36,904 nt of DNA, taken from contig NZ_AYMU01000028.1 in NCBI RefSeq assembly GCF_000633395.1, positions 1-36,904 on the forward strand. The letters are read 5' to 3'. The translations under genes and the position numbers were made by a program. The notes beneath the pieces were generated by a model. The model searched no databases. It was given only the letters and a program-made list of their open reading frames with translations, and had not been told where the DNA came from. Origin of the DNA: Pseudomonas sp. PH1b (lineage in GTDB: Bacteria; Pseudomonadota; Gammaproteobacteria; Pseudomonadales; Pseudomonadaceae). Below, one piece after another: positions 15,795-23,914 of the stretch. Position 1 is the stretch's first letter. Every line of letters begins with the position of its first letter.

Positions 15795-16838
15795 CTACTT
15801 TGCCTCGCCGGTCTTGGCCGCATCTTGACCTGGATCGGTGATCTCGAAGCGCAGCACGCCAATCATCTGGCCGTCCTCGGTGATAACCCGCACCTGCCAC
15901 TTGCCGGCCGGGTTGGCCGGGAAGTTCTGCTTGTGGGACCAGGCACGATAGCCCTCCTTGCGCCCGCCGTGGATATCCAGGGCGACCCGATCGACCTCGC
16001 TGCCGTTGAACTGCCAGACATGGTAGATGCGCTCGTCCAGCCCTCGTGGTGCGTTGATCGCGGTATAGGCGTACACACCGTTGCTGCGGGCCTGGCTGAC
16101 GGTGAGCTGCTCCAGGCTGTCGCCTGGCGTACGGCCCTGAAGCTGGGTGCTGATGGCGTCCTCGGTCAGCCACAGGGTGGCCGGCGGCACCCAGGAGCGC
16201 AGCAGCCAGCCGGTGCTGCCGATGGCCAGGGTAATGGCCAGCACTGTCAGGGCGCTGCGCAGGCTGCGGATCGGCAGGATCGAGGCCAGGCTGGGGAAGG
16301 ACAGGAGCATCGCGGTGCCCAGGGCCAGCTTGAAGCTCTGAGCGGTGGTCAGGTGCAGGATCAGCGGCAGCGCCGTGAGCAATGCGGCGAACAGCGTCAG
16401 GGTGTGCAGTGCGAGGAACAGCCAGCGGCGCGGCGCCAGCCACTTGTAGTACAGCGGGTCAATGATGGAGATCAGCGCCGCGGCCCCCAGCAGCCCGGTG
16501 AACACCAGTTGGCCGCTGTCCCAGCGAGTGGTGATGAAGAAGAACGGCAGGACGAAGAACAGGCTTTCCTGGTGGATCATCTGCGTTGCGTAGCGCAGCA
16601 GCGGCTGCGGGATCTCGCGCTTGAAGACCTTGGTGAACAGTTGGGTCAGGCTGTTTTCCAGCATCAGCCAGACCCAGCTCACCAGCAGGATCACGGCAAT
16701 CCATGAGGCCAGGCTCTGCTGGCGGTCCACCAGGATGAAGCTGCCGACCCCAGAGATGAAACCACCGAGTGCAATGATCCCCGGGTAGCGCTTCATCAGT
16801 TCGAGAATGCGCTGAATAACGAGGTTCAGGTTAGGCAT
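15795..16838 (-). CDS. DUF5924/DUF2914 family membrane protein
   Basis: 347 residues. Six to seven hydrophobic segments fill residues about 18-215, followed by a soluble C-terminal domain (about 230-340) with the DUF2914 signature: VDRVALDIHGGRKEGYRAWS-type strand and KWQVRVITEDGQMIGVLRFEI. The soluble part is probably periplasmic. Function is unknown. It lies 54 bases upstream of the permease on the same strand, so it could be the first gene of the lipid-transport operon, though a promoter in the gap is possible. No catalytic motif is visible. Confidence 0.75.
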   Translation of the reverse strand: MPNLNLVIQRILELMKRYPGIIALGGFISGVGSFILVDRQQSLASWIAVILLVSWVWLMLENSLTQLFTKVFKREIPQPLLRYATQMIHQESLFFVLPFFFITTRWDSGQLVFTGLLGAAALISIIDPLYYKWLAPRRWLFLALHTLTLFAALLTALPLILHLTTAQSFKLALGTAMLLSFPSLASILPIRSLRSALTVLAITLAIGSTGWLLRSWVPPATLWLTEDAISTQLQGRTPGDSLEQLTVSQARSNGVYAYTAINAPRGLDERIYHVWQFNGSEVDRVALDIHGGRKEGYRAWSHKQNFPANPAGKWQVRVITEDGQMIGVLRFEITDPGQDAAKTGEAK

Positions 16839-16898
16839 CGGGCAGGATCACAGTCTGGGCAGGGAAAAACCGCGACAGGATAACGTTGGCCGCCGCTC

Positions 16899-17016
16899 GT
16901 GGCGAGGGCGCTTGCTCAGGTGCGCACGCGTTGACGAGGTAATCCGCCCCATGTGATTGCACGGCCCTGTCCTTGGGGCTACCGCGCAGCCCAGCGGGAG
17001 CAAGCTCCCTCGCCAC
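16899..17016. repeat. Inverted pair of REP elements (GTGGCGAGGGAGCTTGCTCC type)
   Basis: GTGGCGAGGGCGCTTGCTC (16899-16917) is a slightly changed copy of the inverse element at 16991-17016 (CCAGCGGGAGC, AAGCTCCCTCGCCAC). This is a REP family common in the P. fluorescens group. The two face each other across about 73 bases, a REP doublet. The doublet fills the gap between the DUF5924 and M16 genes; I see nothing else in this 180-base gap. Confidence 0.85.
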
Positions 17017-17019
17017 GGG

Positions 17020-18402
17020 TCAGTGGGCCCGGCGGCGCAGCAGGTAAATGCCGAAGCTGGCGAGCACGACCAGGGCCAGCAGGCCACCGATCAGCCAGAG
17101 CAGTTGCTCGTCGCTCAACAGGGGCTTTTCGATGCGCAGGTAGCCGGGTTGTTGCAGCAATTGGCGCAGGGCCAGGTTGGCCTGCTCCAGGCTCACTGCT
17201 CGCAGGCGCTTGGCCGGGTCGCTGAAGCGCCCGTTGTCGAAGTCGCCCAGGGCGCTCCAGTAGTAGTCGGCCAGGGCGCTGTTGCCCTGTACCGCCCAGG
17301 CCTGGCGGTCGATGGCTGCCTGCTTGAGGCGCGCGAAGGTGGCTGGGTCGAGGCCGTCCTTGAGCAGGTGCGCCTTGAGTTGTTCGATCACTTGTCGGGC
17401 CTGGGGCAGAGCATCGCGTTCAAGGTCGGCATTCAGGCTGAGAAAACCGACGCTGCCGAAGACTTCCCGGTCGCTCCAGGGCCCGTAGGACAGTTCGTGC
17501 TCCAGGCGCAACTGGCGATACAGTGCCCAGTCCAGATAGTCCTTGAGCAGGTCGAAGGTTTCGTCATGCTGCTGGTCCAGCAGGGGTTCGGGGAACAGCC
17601 AGTGCAACTGGGCGCCCTGCCCGACCCAGCCATGGATCAGGTCGCGCTCGGCTGCCGCGGTGCCCTGGATCTGCGGCAGCTCGCGGTGTTCGCTGGGTTC
17701 CACCGGCTCCAGCGCGCCATAGGTGCGCTCCAGGTAGGCCGGTAGCAGGCGGTCCAGCTCACCGACCACGATCAGGGTCATGTTGTTGGGGGCATACCAG
17801 TCATTGCGCACCTGCTCCAGCTGGGCCAGGGTCAACTGGCCGACTTCGGCACGTTCGGCGCATTTGAGCCCCAGTTCCACGGCCAGCTGGTTGCTCGCTT
17901 TGTGCCCCAGGTCCTGGCGGTCGAGCCAACGCTGCAGGTGCGAATAGTGGCCGCCGCCCTCGCGCTCTACCACCTGCTTGGCGGCGGCCACGGCGTTATC
18001 GTCGAGGTGGGTACGGCTCAGCAGTGACATCAGCAGGTCCAGGACCTTGCGCTGGTTTTTCGCCGGGGCCTCGATGACGAAGGTAGTGTCGGCGTTGCTG
18101 GTGTAGGCGTTCCACTCGCCGCCCAAGGCTTGCATGCGCTCTTCCAGGCCCCCTTCACCGCTGGCGTCGATGCCACTGAACAGCAGGTGTTCTAGCAGGT
18201 GGGGCAGTTCCTTGTCGGCACAGGCAAAGTCGTCGAGGCCGACGCCCACCACCAGGCGGATCGCCACGTGGCCGCGTTCGCTGCCGGGCTTGAGCAGCAA
18301 CTGCAGGCCGTTGGGCAGGGTGTAGCCTTCGACCTGGAAGCGATCCAGGGCCCATCCATGTGCACTGCCCAGCAACAGGCAGGCGAATACCAGACAACGC
18401 AT
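17020..18402 (-). CDS. M16 (pitrilysin/insulinase) zinc peptidase, exported and membrane-anchored
   Basis: 460 residues from MRCLVFACLL; this ATG has the ribosome site AAGGAA and begins a Sec signal (cut near Ala18). The inverted zinc motif HLLEH is at 68-72, and Glu148 lies at the spacing expected for the third ligand, so the active site is complete. The C-terminal M16 half follows (about 180-400). A C-terminal hydrophobic segment (about 430-452, LIGGLLALVVLASFGIYLL) with a basic RRRAH tail should anchor it in the inner membrane with the peptidase in the periplasm. M16 enzymes degrade small unfolded peptides or process signals; the substrate here is unknown. Confidence 0.85.
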   Translation of the reverse strand: MRCLVFACLLLGSAHGWALDRFQVEGYTLPNGLQLLLKPGSERGHVAIRLVVGVGLDDFACADKELPHLLEHLLFSGIDASGEGGLEERMQALGGEWNAYTSNADTTFVIEAPAKNQRKVLDLLMSLLSRTHLDDNAVAAAKQVVEREGGGHYSHLQRWLDRQDLGHKASNQLAVELGLKCAERAEVGQLTLAQLEQVRNDWYAPNNMTLIVVGELDRLLPAYLERTYGALEPVEPSEHRELPQIQGTAAAERDLIHGWVGQGAQLHWLFPEPLLDQQHDETFDLLKDYLDWALYRQLRLEHELSYGPWSDREVFGSVGFLSLNADLERDALPQARQVIEQLKAHLLKDGLDPATFARLKQAAIDRQAWAVQGNSALADYYWSALGDFDNGRFSDPAKRLRAVSLEQANLALRQLLQQPGYLRIEKPLLSDEQLLWLIGGLLALVVLASFGIYLLRRRAH

Positions 18403-18458
18403 AACAAGCTTCCTTACGGCGTGCGTAAGTTCTACAGACTTCCGATCACTGTGGACGT

Positions 18459-20117
18459 TCAGGGTGAATGAGTGATGTCGGCCATGTCCTCGACGGCCAG
18501 GGCGCCGGTTTCCGAGGTTTCCAGGACCACATAGGCACTGCTGCAAAACAGCGAGTTGAGGCGCTTCATGTCGGCGATCAGCTCCAGGTGCAGGGAGCTG
18601 GTTTCGATGCTCTGGACGATCTTGCGCTGCAGCCGGCTGACGTGGGCATGGGCCAGGCGCCGTTCCTGGGCGCGGAAGCGGCGTTTTTCCCGCAGCAGCT
18701 GGCGGGCGCTTTCCGGGTCGGCGCTGAGGAACACCGAGAGCCCCAGGCGCAGGTTGGCGATCAGTTGGGCATGCAGGCCAGTCAACTCTTCCAGGCCGAC
18801 TTCGGAGAAGGAGCGGCGCTGCGAGGTCTTTTGCTGCTGGACCTTGCGCAGCATGCGCTCGATCAGGTCGCTGGCCAGTTTGAGGTTGATCGCCAGTTCG
18901 ATGATTTCCGCCCAGCGCCGGCTGTCCTGTTCGCTGAGGTCTTCCCGGGGCATTTGCGCCAGGTACAGTTTGATGGCGCTGTACAGAGACTCGACGTCGT
19001 CGCTCAGGGCGCGCATTTCCTGGGTGATGGCGGTCTGCTTGCCCCGCAGCACATCGCTCATGGCCTCCAGCATGTTGTCGATCAGGTCGCCGATGCGCAG
19101 GGTTTCCCGCGCCGCGTTGGCCAGCGCCAGGCTTGGCGTGACCAGGGCCGTGGGGTCCAGGTGCCGGGGCCGGGCGCGGCCATTTTCCTGTGCCCGTTCC
19201 GGCAGCAGCCAGGCACAGAGCCGGGCCATGGGGCCAACGCTAGGCAGCAGCAACAGGCAGCGGGCGGTGTTGTACAGCAGGTGGAAGCCGATCACCACTT
19301 CCTGGGGGCTGAAGTTCAGGCTGTCCATCCAGTGGGCCAGCGGGTCGAGCACCGGGATGATCAGCAGCAGGCCGATGAGCTTGTACAGCAGGCTGCCCAG
19401 GGCCACCTGGCGCCCGGCGGCGTTCTGCATGCTGGTGCTGAGGAAGGCCAGCACCCCGCTGCCGATGTTGGCGCCGATCACCAGGCCGATGGCCACCGGC
19501 AGGCTGATCACGCCGGCGCCGGCCAGGGTCGCGGTGAGCAGCACCGCCGCCAGGCTGGAGTAGGACACCATGGCGAACACCGCGCCCATCAATGCATCCA
19601 GGAGGATGTCGCCGGTCAGCGAGGCGAACAGCACCTTCACCCCTTGGGCGTGGGTGATGGGGGCGGCGGCTTCGACGATCAGCTGCAGGGCCAGGATGAT
19701 CAGGCCCAGGCCGATGCCGACCCGGCCCAGCTGGCCGGCGCGGGTCTGCTTGCGCGAGAGGAAGAAGATCACCCCGAGGAAGATCAGCAGCGGCGACAGC
19801 CAGGACAGGTCGAAGGTCAGTACCCGGGCCATCAGCGCGGTGCCGACGTCGGCGCCGAGCATGGTCGCCAGGGCCGGGGTCAGGGCCATCAGTCCCTGGC
19901 CGACAAAGGAGGTCACCAGCATCGCCGTGGCGTTGCTGCTCTGGACCATGGCGGTCACCAGGATCCCGGCGACAAACGCCAGTGGCCGTTTGGCCATGTT
20001 CTGGCCGATCACCTGGCGCAAGTTGGAGCCGTAGACCCGCAGGATGCCGGTACGGACGATGTGCGTGCCCCAGATCAGCAGGGCTACGGCGGAAAGCAGG
20101 TTGAGCAGGGTCAGCAT
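18459..20117 (-). CDS. Na/Pi-cotransporter family protein with PhoU-like domain
   Basis: 552 residues from MLTLLNLLSA; an earlier ATG ten codons upstream lies before the G-rich ribosome site and is less likely. The N-terminal 310 residues hold about eight membrane helices, with the repeated NptA-type motif: QSSNATAMLVTSFVG early and a second FAMVSYSSLAAVLLTATLAG copy. The C-terminal 200 residues are helical and PhoU-like. Proteins of this type (YjbB-like) are linked to sodium-coupled phosphate movement, in E. coli phosphate export. Direction and ion here are inferred. It is separated from the M16 gene by 56 bases on the same strand and from terC by a terminator. Confidence 0.85.
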   Translation of the reverse strand: MLTLLNLLSAVALLIWGTHIVRTGILRVYGSNLRQVIGQNMAKRPLAFVAGILVTAMVQSSNATAMLVTSFVGQGLMALTPALATMLGADVGTALMARVLTFDLSWLSPLLIFLGVIFFLSRKQTRAGQLGRVGIGLGLIILALQLIVEAAAPITHAQGVKVLFASLTGDILLDALMGAVFAMVSYSSLAAVLLTATLAGAGVISLPVAIGLVIGANIGSGVLAFLSTSMQNAAGRQVALGSLLYKLIGLLLIIPVLDPLAHWMDSLNFSPQEVVIGFHLLYNTARCLLLLPSVGPMARLCAWLLPERAQENGRARPRHLDPTALVTPSLALANAARETLRIGDLIDNMLEAMSDVLRGKQTAITQEMRALSDDVESLYSAIKLYLAQMPREDLSEQDSRRWAEIIELAINLKLASDLIERMLRKVQQQKTSQRRSFSEVGLEELTGLHAQLIANLRLGLSVFLSADPESARQLLREKRRFRAQERRLAHAHVSRLQRKIVQSIETSSLHLELIADMKRLNSLFCSSAYVVLETSETGALAVEDMADITHSP

Positions 20118-20288
20118 AAAGGCCCCCCCTGGGGTGAGGTGCCCCAAGCGGGGCCAGTGGACGTTGTTGCGCGACGTTCTACGTTATGTATTTAAGCTGT
20201 AGTTGGCTAACGCACGAGGCGCCAGCATCGCACAGCCAAACCGGTGATTGAAACAAAACTGTCATGAAAACAGCTGCCTGCAGACGCA

Positions 20289-20314
20289 GAAAAGGGGCCC
20301 GAAAGCCCCTTTTC
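20289..20314 (-). terminator. Terminator after the TerC-family gene
   Basis: GAAAAGGGGC and GCCCCTTTTC form a 10-base stem around CCGAAA. Read on the minus strand it ends in a T-run, so it stops transcripts of the TerC gene 20 bases after its stop codon. It is nearly symmetrical and could work both ways. Confidence 0.85.
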
Positions 20315-20333
20315 CATTCAGCGCATTCTCGGG

Positions 20334-21101
20334 TTATTGACCGGGAATGTCCTTGCGCAGTTTCACCGGGTCCTGCTGTTTTTTCTTTTTCGCGATGGCG
20401 GTGCGCATCTTGATGTTGATGGCTTCCACCGCCAGGGAGAAGGCCATGGCGAAGTAGACGTAGCCTTTTGGCACGTGCACTTCGAAGGCTTCGGCGATCA
20501 GCACGGTACCCACCACCAGCAGGAACGACAGCGCCAGCATCTTCAGCGACGGGTGCTTGTCGATGAAATTGCTGATGGTCCCGGCCGCCAGCATCATCAC
20601 CAGCACAGCGACGACGATCGCCGCCACCATCACCGGCACATGGGAAACCATGCCCACGGCGGTGATCACCGAATCCAGGGAGAACACGATGTCGATAATG
20701 GCGATCTGGATGATGGTGTAGAGGAAGTTGCCGCCCTTGCCCTTGGGTTCCTCATGGGTTTCGTCCTCGCCTTCCAGGGCGTGGTACATCTCCTGGGAGC
20801 TTTTCCACAGCAGGAACAGGCCACCGAAGAACAGGATCAGGTCACGCCCGGAAATGCCCTGGCCGAACACCACGAACAGGTCGGCCGTGAGGCGCATGAC
20901 CCAGGTGATCGACAACAGCAACAGAATCCGCGTGACCATCGCCAGCGCCAGACCGAAGATCCGCGTGCGCGCCTGCATGTGCTTGGGCATGCGGCTGACC
21001 AGGATCGAGATCATGATGATGTTGTCGATGCCCAGGACGATCTCCAGGGCAGTCAGGGTGAAGAAGGCAACCCAGATTTCCGGGTTGGTCAGCCATTCCA
21101 T
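20334..21101 (-). CDS. TerC-family integral membrane protein
   Basis: 255 residues with about seven membrane helices. The paired acidic motifs of the TerC family are present: EIVLGIDNIIMISILV in the first half and IAIIDIVFSLDSVITAVGM in the second. These Asp/Asn residues sit in the membrane and are thought to bind metal. Members such as Alx and MeeF/YceF export manganese or help load exoenzymes with it; a tellurite role is historical. A basic tail (KKKKQQ) closes the protein. It follows the citrate transporter by 67 bases with a GGCCGG/CCGGCC hairpin between them, so partial co-transcription is possible. No yybP-ykoY riboswitch could fit in this gap. Confidence 0.85.
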   Translation of the reverse strand: MEWLTNPEIWVAFFTLTALEIVLGIDNIIMISILVSRMPKHMQARTRIFGLALAMVTRILLLLSITWVMRLTADLFVVFGQGISGRDLILFFGGLFLLWKSSQEMYHALEGEDETHEEPKGKGGNFLYTIIQIAIIDIVFSLDSVITAVGMVSHVPVMVAAIVVAVLVMMLAAGTISNFIDKHPSLKMLALSFLLVVGTVLIAEAFEVHVPKGYVYFAMAFSLAVEAINIKMRTAIAKKKKQQDPVKLRKDIPGQ

Positions 21102-21168
21102 GTGTATTCCTTTGAGCGAGTGTTATGGCCCGGGCCGGGGAACCGGCCAGGGCAGAGAATCATTGCTT

Positions 21169-22476
21169 TTATAGAGTGCTGAACAGCGGAAAAATCCCCA
21201 TCAGCAAAGCGGCGAACATTATGCACAGGCAAACCAGCACTGCCCACTTGAGGGTGAAGCGCTGGTGATCGCCGAACTCGATCCCGGCCAGGGCCACCAA
21301 CAGATAGGTCGAGGGTACCAGTGGGCTGAGCAAGTGCACGGGTTGGCCGACGATCGACGCGCGGGCCATTTCCACCGCAGTGATGCCGTAATGGCTGGCG
21401 GCTTCGGCCAGTACCGGCAGCACGCCGTAGTAGAAGGCGTCGTTGGACATGAAGAAGGTGAACGGCATGCTCACCAGCGCGGTGATCACTGCCAGGTACG
21501 GGCCCAGGGCATCGGGGATGACCGCCAGCAGGCTCTTGGACATGGCGTCGACCATGCCGGTGCCGGACAGGATGCCGGTGAAGATACCGGCGGCAAAGAT
21601 CAGCCCGACCACTGCCAACACGCTGCCGGCATGTGCCGCGACCCGGTCTTTCTGCTGTTGCAGGCACGGGTAGTTGACGATCATGGCGATGCTGAAGGCC
21701 ACCATGAACAGCACCGGCAGCGGCAGCAGGCCGGCGATCAGGGTGCACATCAGGACAAAGGTCAGGGCGCCGTTGAACCAGATCAGCTTCGGACGGCGGG
21801 CATCCGGGTACTGCGAGACGCTGATCTCGCTGTGATCGATCTCGTCGCTGGCCAGGTGCAGCTCACCCAGGCGCGCCCGCTCGCGCTTGCCGTACAGGTA
21901 GGCGATTGCCAGGATCGCCACCACGCCGGCCAGCATGGCCGGGATCATCGGTACGAAGATGTCCGAGGGGTCCACATGCAGCGCACTGGCGGCGCGGGCG
22001 GTGGGGCCGCCCCAGGGAGTCATGTTCATCACCCCGCCAGCGAGGATGATCAGGCCGGCCATGATCCGCGGGCTCATGCCGATGCGGCTGTACAGCGGCA
22101 GCATGGCGGCCACGCAGATCATGTAGGTGGTGGCGCCGTCACCGTCCAGGGACACCACCAGGGCCAGCACCGCGGTGCCCACCGAGACCTTCAGCGGGTC
22201 GCCCTTGACCAGCTTGAGGATCTTGCGCACGGCCGGGTCGAACAGGCCGGAGTCGATCATCAGGGCAAAATACAGGATGGCGAACATCAGCATCACGCCG
22301 GTGGGCGCGAGCTTGGTGATGCCTTCGAGCATCATCGGGCCGATCTTCGGCGCGAAACCGCCGAACAGCGCGAACAGGATGGGCACGATGATCAGGGCGA
22401 TCAGCGCCGACAGGCGCTTGGTCATGATCAGGAACATGAAGGTGATGACCATGGCAAAGCCAAGGAAAGTCAGCAT
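21169..22476 (-). CDS. CitMHS-family citrate transporter
   Basis: 435 residues, 11-12 membrane helices, typical length of the citrate-Mg2+:H+ / citrate-Ca2+:H+ symporters (CitM/CitH). Family signatures include VVSLDGDGATTYMICVAAMLPLY, GGVMNMTPWGGPTARAASAL and FTGILSGTGMVDAM. The ribosome site GGAG lies 8 bases before ATG 22476. It should import citrate complexed to a divalent metal with protons. P. aeruginosa PA5476 is the likely counterpart and lies in the same neighbourhood of its genome. Upstream lie a short leader ORF and an AACAACAACAA motif, which suggests Crc/Hfq catabolite control (inference). Confidence 0.88.
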   Translation of the reverse strand: MLTFLGFAMVITFMFLIMTKRLSALIALIIVPILFALFGGFAPKIGPMMLEGITKLAPTGVMLMFAILYFALMIDSGLFDPAVRKILKLVKGDPLKVSVGTAVLALVVSLDGDGATTYMICVAAMLPLYSRIGMSPRIMAGLIILAGGVMNMTPWGGPTARAASALHVDPSDIFVPMIPAMLAGVVAILAIAYLYGKRERARLGELHLASDEIDHSEISVSQYPDARRPKLIWFNGALTFVLMCTLIAGLLPLPVLFMVAFSIAMIVNYPCLQQQKDRVAAHAGSVLAVVGLIFAAGIFTGILSGTGMVDAMSKSLLAVIPDALGPYLAVITALVSMPFTFFMSNDAFYYGVLPVLAEAASHYGITAVEMARASIVGQPVHLLSPLVPSTYLLVALAGIEFGDHQRFTLKWAVLVCLCIMFAALLMGIFPLFSTL

Positions 22477-22525
22477 GGGGATACTCCAGGCGTAGCGCGG
22501 CTAGGGAATGGCGAACCGGGTGGGA

Positions 22526-22606
22526 TCAGCGCAGGACGGCAAGCACGAGGCGTACGGGAGGAGTCGAAGCGAACAGGCGGGTACGAGCAAACATCAGAAT
22601 CACCAT
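22526..22606 (-). CDS. Possible 26-residue leader ORF upstream of the citrate transporter
   Basis: ATG to TGA encodes MVILMFARTRLFAS followed by TPPVRLVLAVLR. The peptide is basic and hydrophobic, ends 49 bases before the transporter start, and its ATG directly follows the AACAACAACAA motif. No Shine-Dalgarno is visible. It could be a leader peptide, a decoy start site for Hfq/Crc, or meaningless. Confidence 0.3.
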   Translation of the reverse strand: MVILMFARTRLFASTPPVRLVLAVLR

Positions 22607-22616
22607 TGTTGTTGTT
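22603..22616 (-). promoter_or_regulatory. Candidate Crc/Hfq CA motif
   Basis: On the minus strand the sequence reads AACAACAACAATGG, matching the AAnAAnAA (CA) motif bound by Hfq with Crc in Pseudomonas during catabolite repression. It overlaps the ATG of the small leader ORF and lies about 130 bases upstream of the citrate transporter start. Transport of a preferred carbon source is a typical target of such control. Confidence 0.45.
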
Positions 22617-22793
22617 AATAGGGCCGGGAGCGCAAAACGCCCACTGTGGCCAACCGGTCTTTTGCCGGTAGTGGGGGCGATCCTAATCGGGGAAGCTTTC
22701 AGCCAGCTTTCGTCGCCCAAAGGAATGGGTGGATGTCCAAGGAAGCGATCGACGGCATACAGTGATCGCCAGCACTTCAAGGGAGCGATGCCA

Positions 22794-23195
22794 ATGAGCG
22801 AATTGCACACGGGGGGCTGCCACTGCGGGCAGTTGCGTTACGAGTTCCACGGGCCGCTGCGGGATATCGCCCACTGCCATTGTTCGATCTGCCGGCGGGT
22901 CAGTGGTGGCCTGGTGACCACCTGGATCACCCTGCCCGCCTCGGCGTTTGCCTGGGTGAAGGGCGCGCCGGCCCGCTATGACTCGTCCAGCAGCTGTGCG
23001 CGTTATTTCTGTGGAAACTGTGGCGCCCAGCTGGCGCTGGTCACCCACCTGAGCCCGGACAGCATCGATGTCACCATCGCTACCCTGGATCACCCGGAGC
23101 GGGCACCGGCGGACCGGCATATCTGGACCGACAGCCGCTTGCCCTGGCTGCATCTGGATGAGCAGTTGCCAGGTGAGGCGCAAGAGACGCTATAG
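22794..23195 (+). CDS. GFA-family (Mss4-like) zinc protein
   Basis: 133 residues from MSELHTGG, chosen because AAGGGAG lies 8 bases upstream; an ATG two codons earlier is too close to it. Zinc ligand pairs are clear: CHCG near residue 9, the central CHCSIC, and CGNC at about 75-78. This is the family named after glutathione-dependent formaldehyde-activating enzyme (Gfa), but most small members have no shown activity and true spontaneous-reaction doubts exist for Gfa itself. Cytoplasmic, no signal. It stands alone, divergent from the citrate transporter. Confidence 0.85.
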   Translation: MSELHTGGCHCGQLRYEFHGPLRDIAHCHCSICRRVSGGLVTTWITLPASAFAWVKGAPARYDSSSSCARYFCGNCGAQLALVTHLSPDSIDVTIATLDHPERAPADRHIWTDSRLPWLHLDEQLPGEAQETL

Positions 23196-23327
23196 CGTCG
23201 TCGCCTGTCGGCCGGGTTGCACAGTGATAGGTAGAGCTCAGGGCTGATGCGGTTCAGCAGAGGGTGAAGGCTTTGCCTGTACCCAGGGGGGCATGAATGA
23301 GTCCCAAGAATGGGGCTGCTGCGTGGT

Positions 23328-23353
23328 CCAGCGGGAGCAAGTTCCCTCGCCAC
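23328..23353. repeat. Single REP element (CCAGCGGGAGCAAG type)
   Basis: Same family as the pair at 16.9-17.0 kb, 25 of 26 bases identical to 16991-17016 (one C to T change in the centre). It lies in the 250-base gap between the GFA gene and the DUF2388 locus. No inverse partner is seen nearby. Confidence 0.8.
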
Positions 23354-23444
23354 GGGTTTGTGTTTGGTGTGTCGCCGGCTTGGCAGCGCTGGGCCTGGGG
23401 CACTGTTGTCAATTGAGGGTCAGGTTGCCAATGGCCCGGCGGCC

Positions 23445-23819
23445 TCAGCGGGTGGAAACCAGGATCGCCAGGGCCAGGGCCAGGTCATCGTAGTGATCCA
23501 GGCCGCCCTTCTGGCGCAACATCAGCAGCGCCGACTCAAGCCGCGCCCCGCGCAGGGCAGCATCGGTGGCGACAAAGGCCGCAGCGTCATCGCGGGCCAG
23601 TCGCAGCTTCTTCTTGTCGTTGTCACTCAGCTCATTGAAGGTCACCGTGGTGCCGATAAACGGACCGGTTGTGGTGAAGGCGCTCCAGAACACCGTGGCG
23701 GCGCCAGGCTCTGTATCGAAATCGGGGACTACCTTGATGGCCTGGGCAGGCGGGCTCAGGGCCAGGGTGCCTAGAATGCTGAAACCTAAGCGCGCGGCGA
23801 TGGTCTTGGTGGCGTTCAT
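23445..23819 (-). CDS. Exported DUF2388 (TIGR02448-type) protein, paralog A
   Basis: 124 residues from MNATKTIAAR; an ATG four codons earlier is possible but has an AGG directly against it. A Sec signal ends near PAQA-I (about residue 27). The conserved core is LARDDAAAFVATDAALRGARLESALLMLRQ (in pieces, at about 77-106), followed by LALALAIL at the C-terminus. Compared with the other three copies it has a longer middle (about 30-70, with FWSAFTTTGPFIGTTVTFNELS) and Ala instead of Gly after VATD. It is last in the locus, 95 bases after the large peptidase-like gene. Function is unknown; periplasmic or secreted location is likely. Confidence 0.8.
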   Translation of the reverse strand: MNATKTIAARLGFSILGTLALSPPAQAIKVVPDFDTEPGAATVFWSAFTTTGPFIGTTVTFNELSDNDKKKLRLARDDAAAFVATDAALRGARLESALLMLRQKGGLDHYDDLALALAILVSTR

Positions 23820-23914
23820 GGTGACGTGCATCCTGCAGTCGTAGGGAGGGATCCGCTGCAAACGAGGGGCTTTCTGGCGGCTAGCGGGCAAAGCACCGAG
23901 TGTGGTTCAGGGAG

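Noticed and set aside
18468..20195. Long open frame (575 codons) opposite the Na/Pi transporter gene
   Set aside because: Gln/Gly/His-rich mirror frame with no domain; the minus-strand gene has membrane helices and conserved motifs.
20259..20265. CTGTCAT, a half-site of a Pho box, upstream of the Na/Pi-type gene
   Set aside because: Only one 7-base half-site, no second copy at 11-base spacing, and on the strand opposite to the gene.
22607..22810. Extension of the small minus-strand leader frame to 94 codons
   Set aside because: The extra part overlaps the start of the GFA gene and has no signal; only the 26-codon form beginning after the CA motif is worth keeping.
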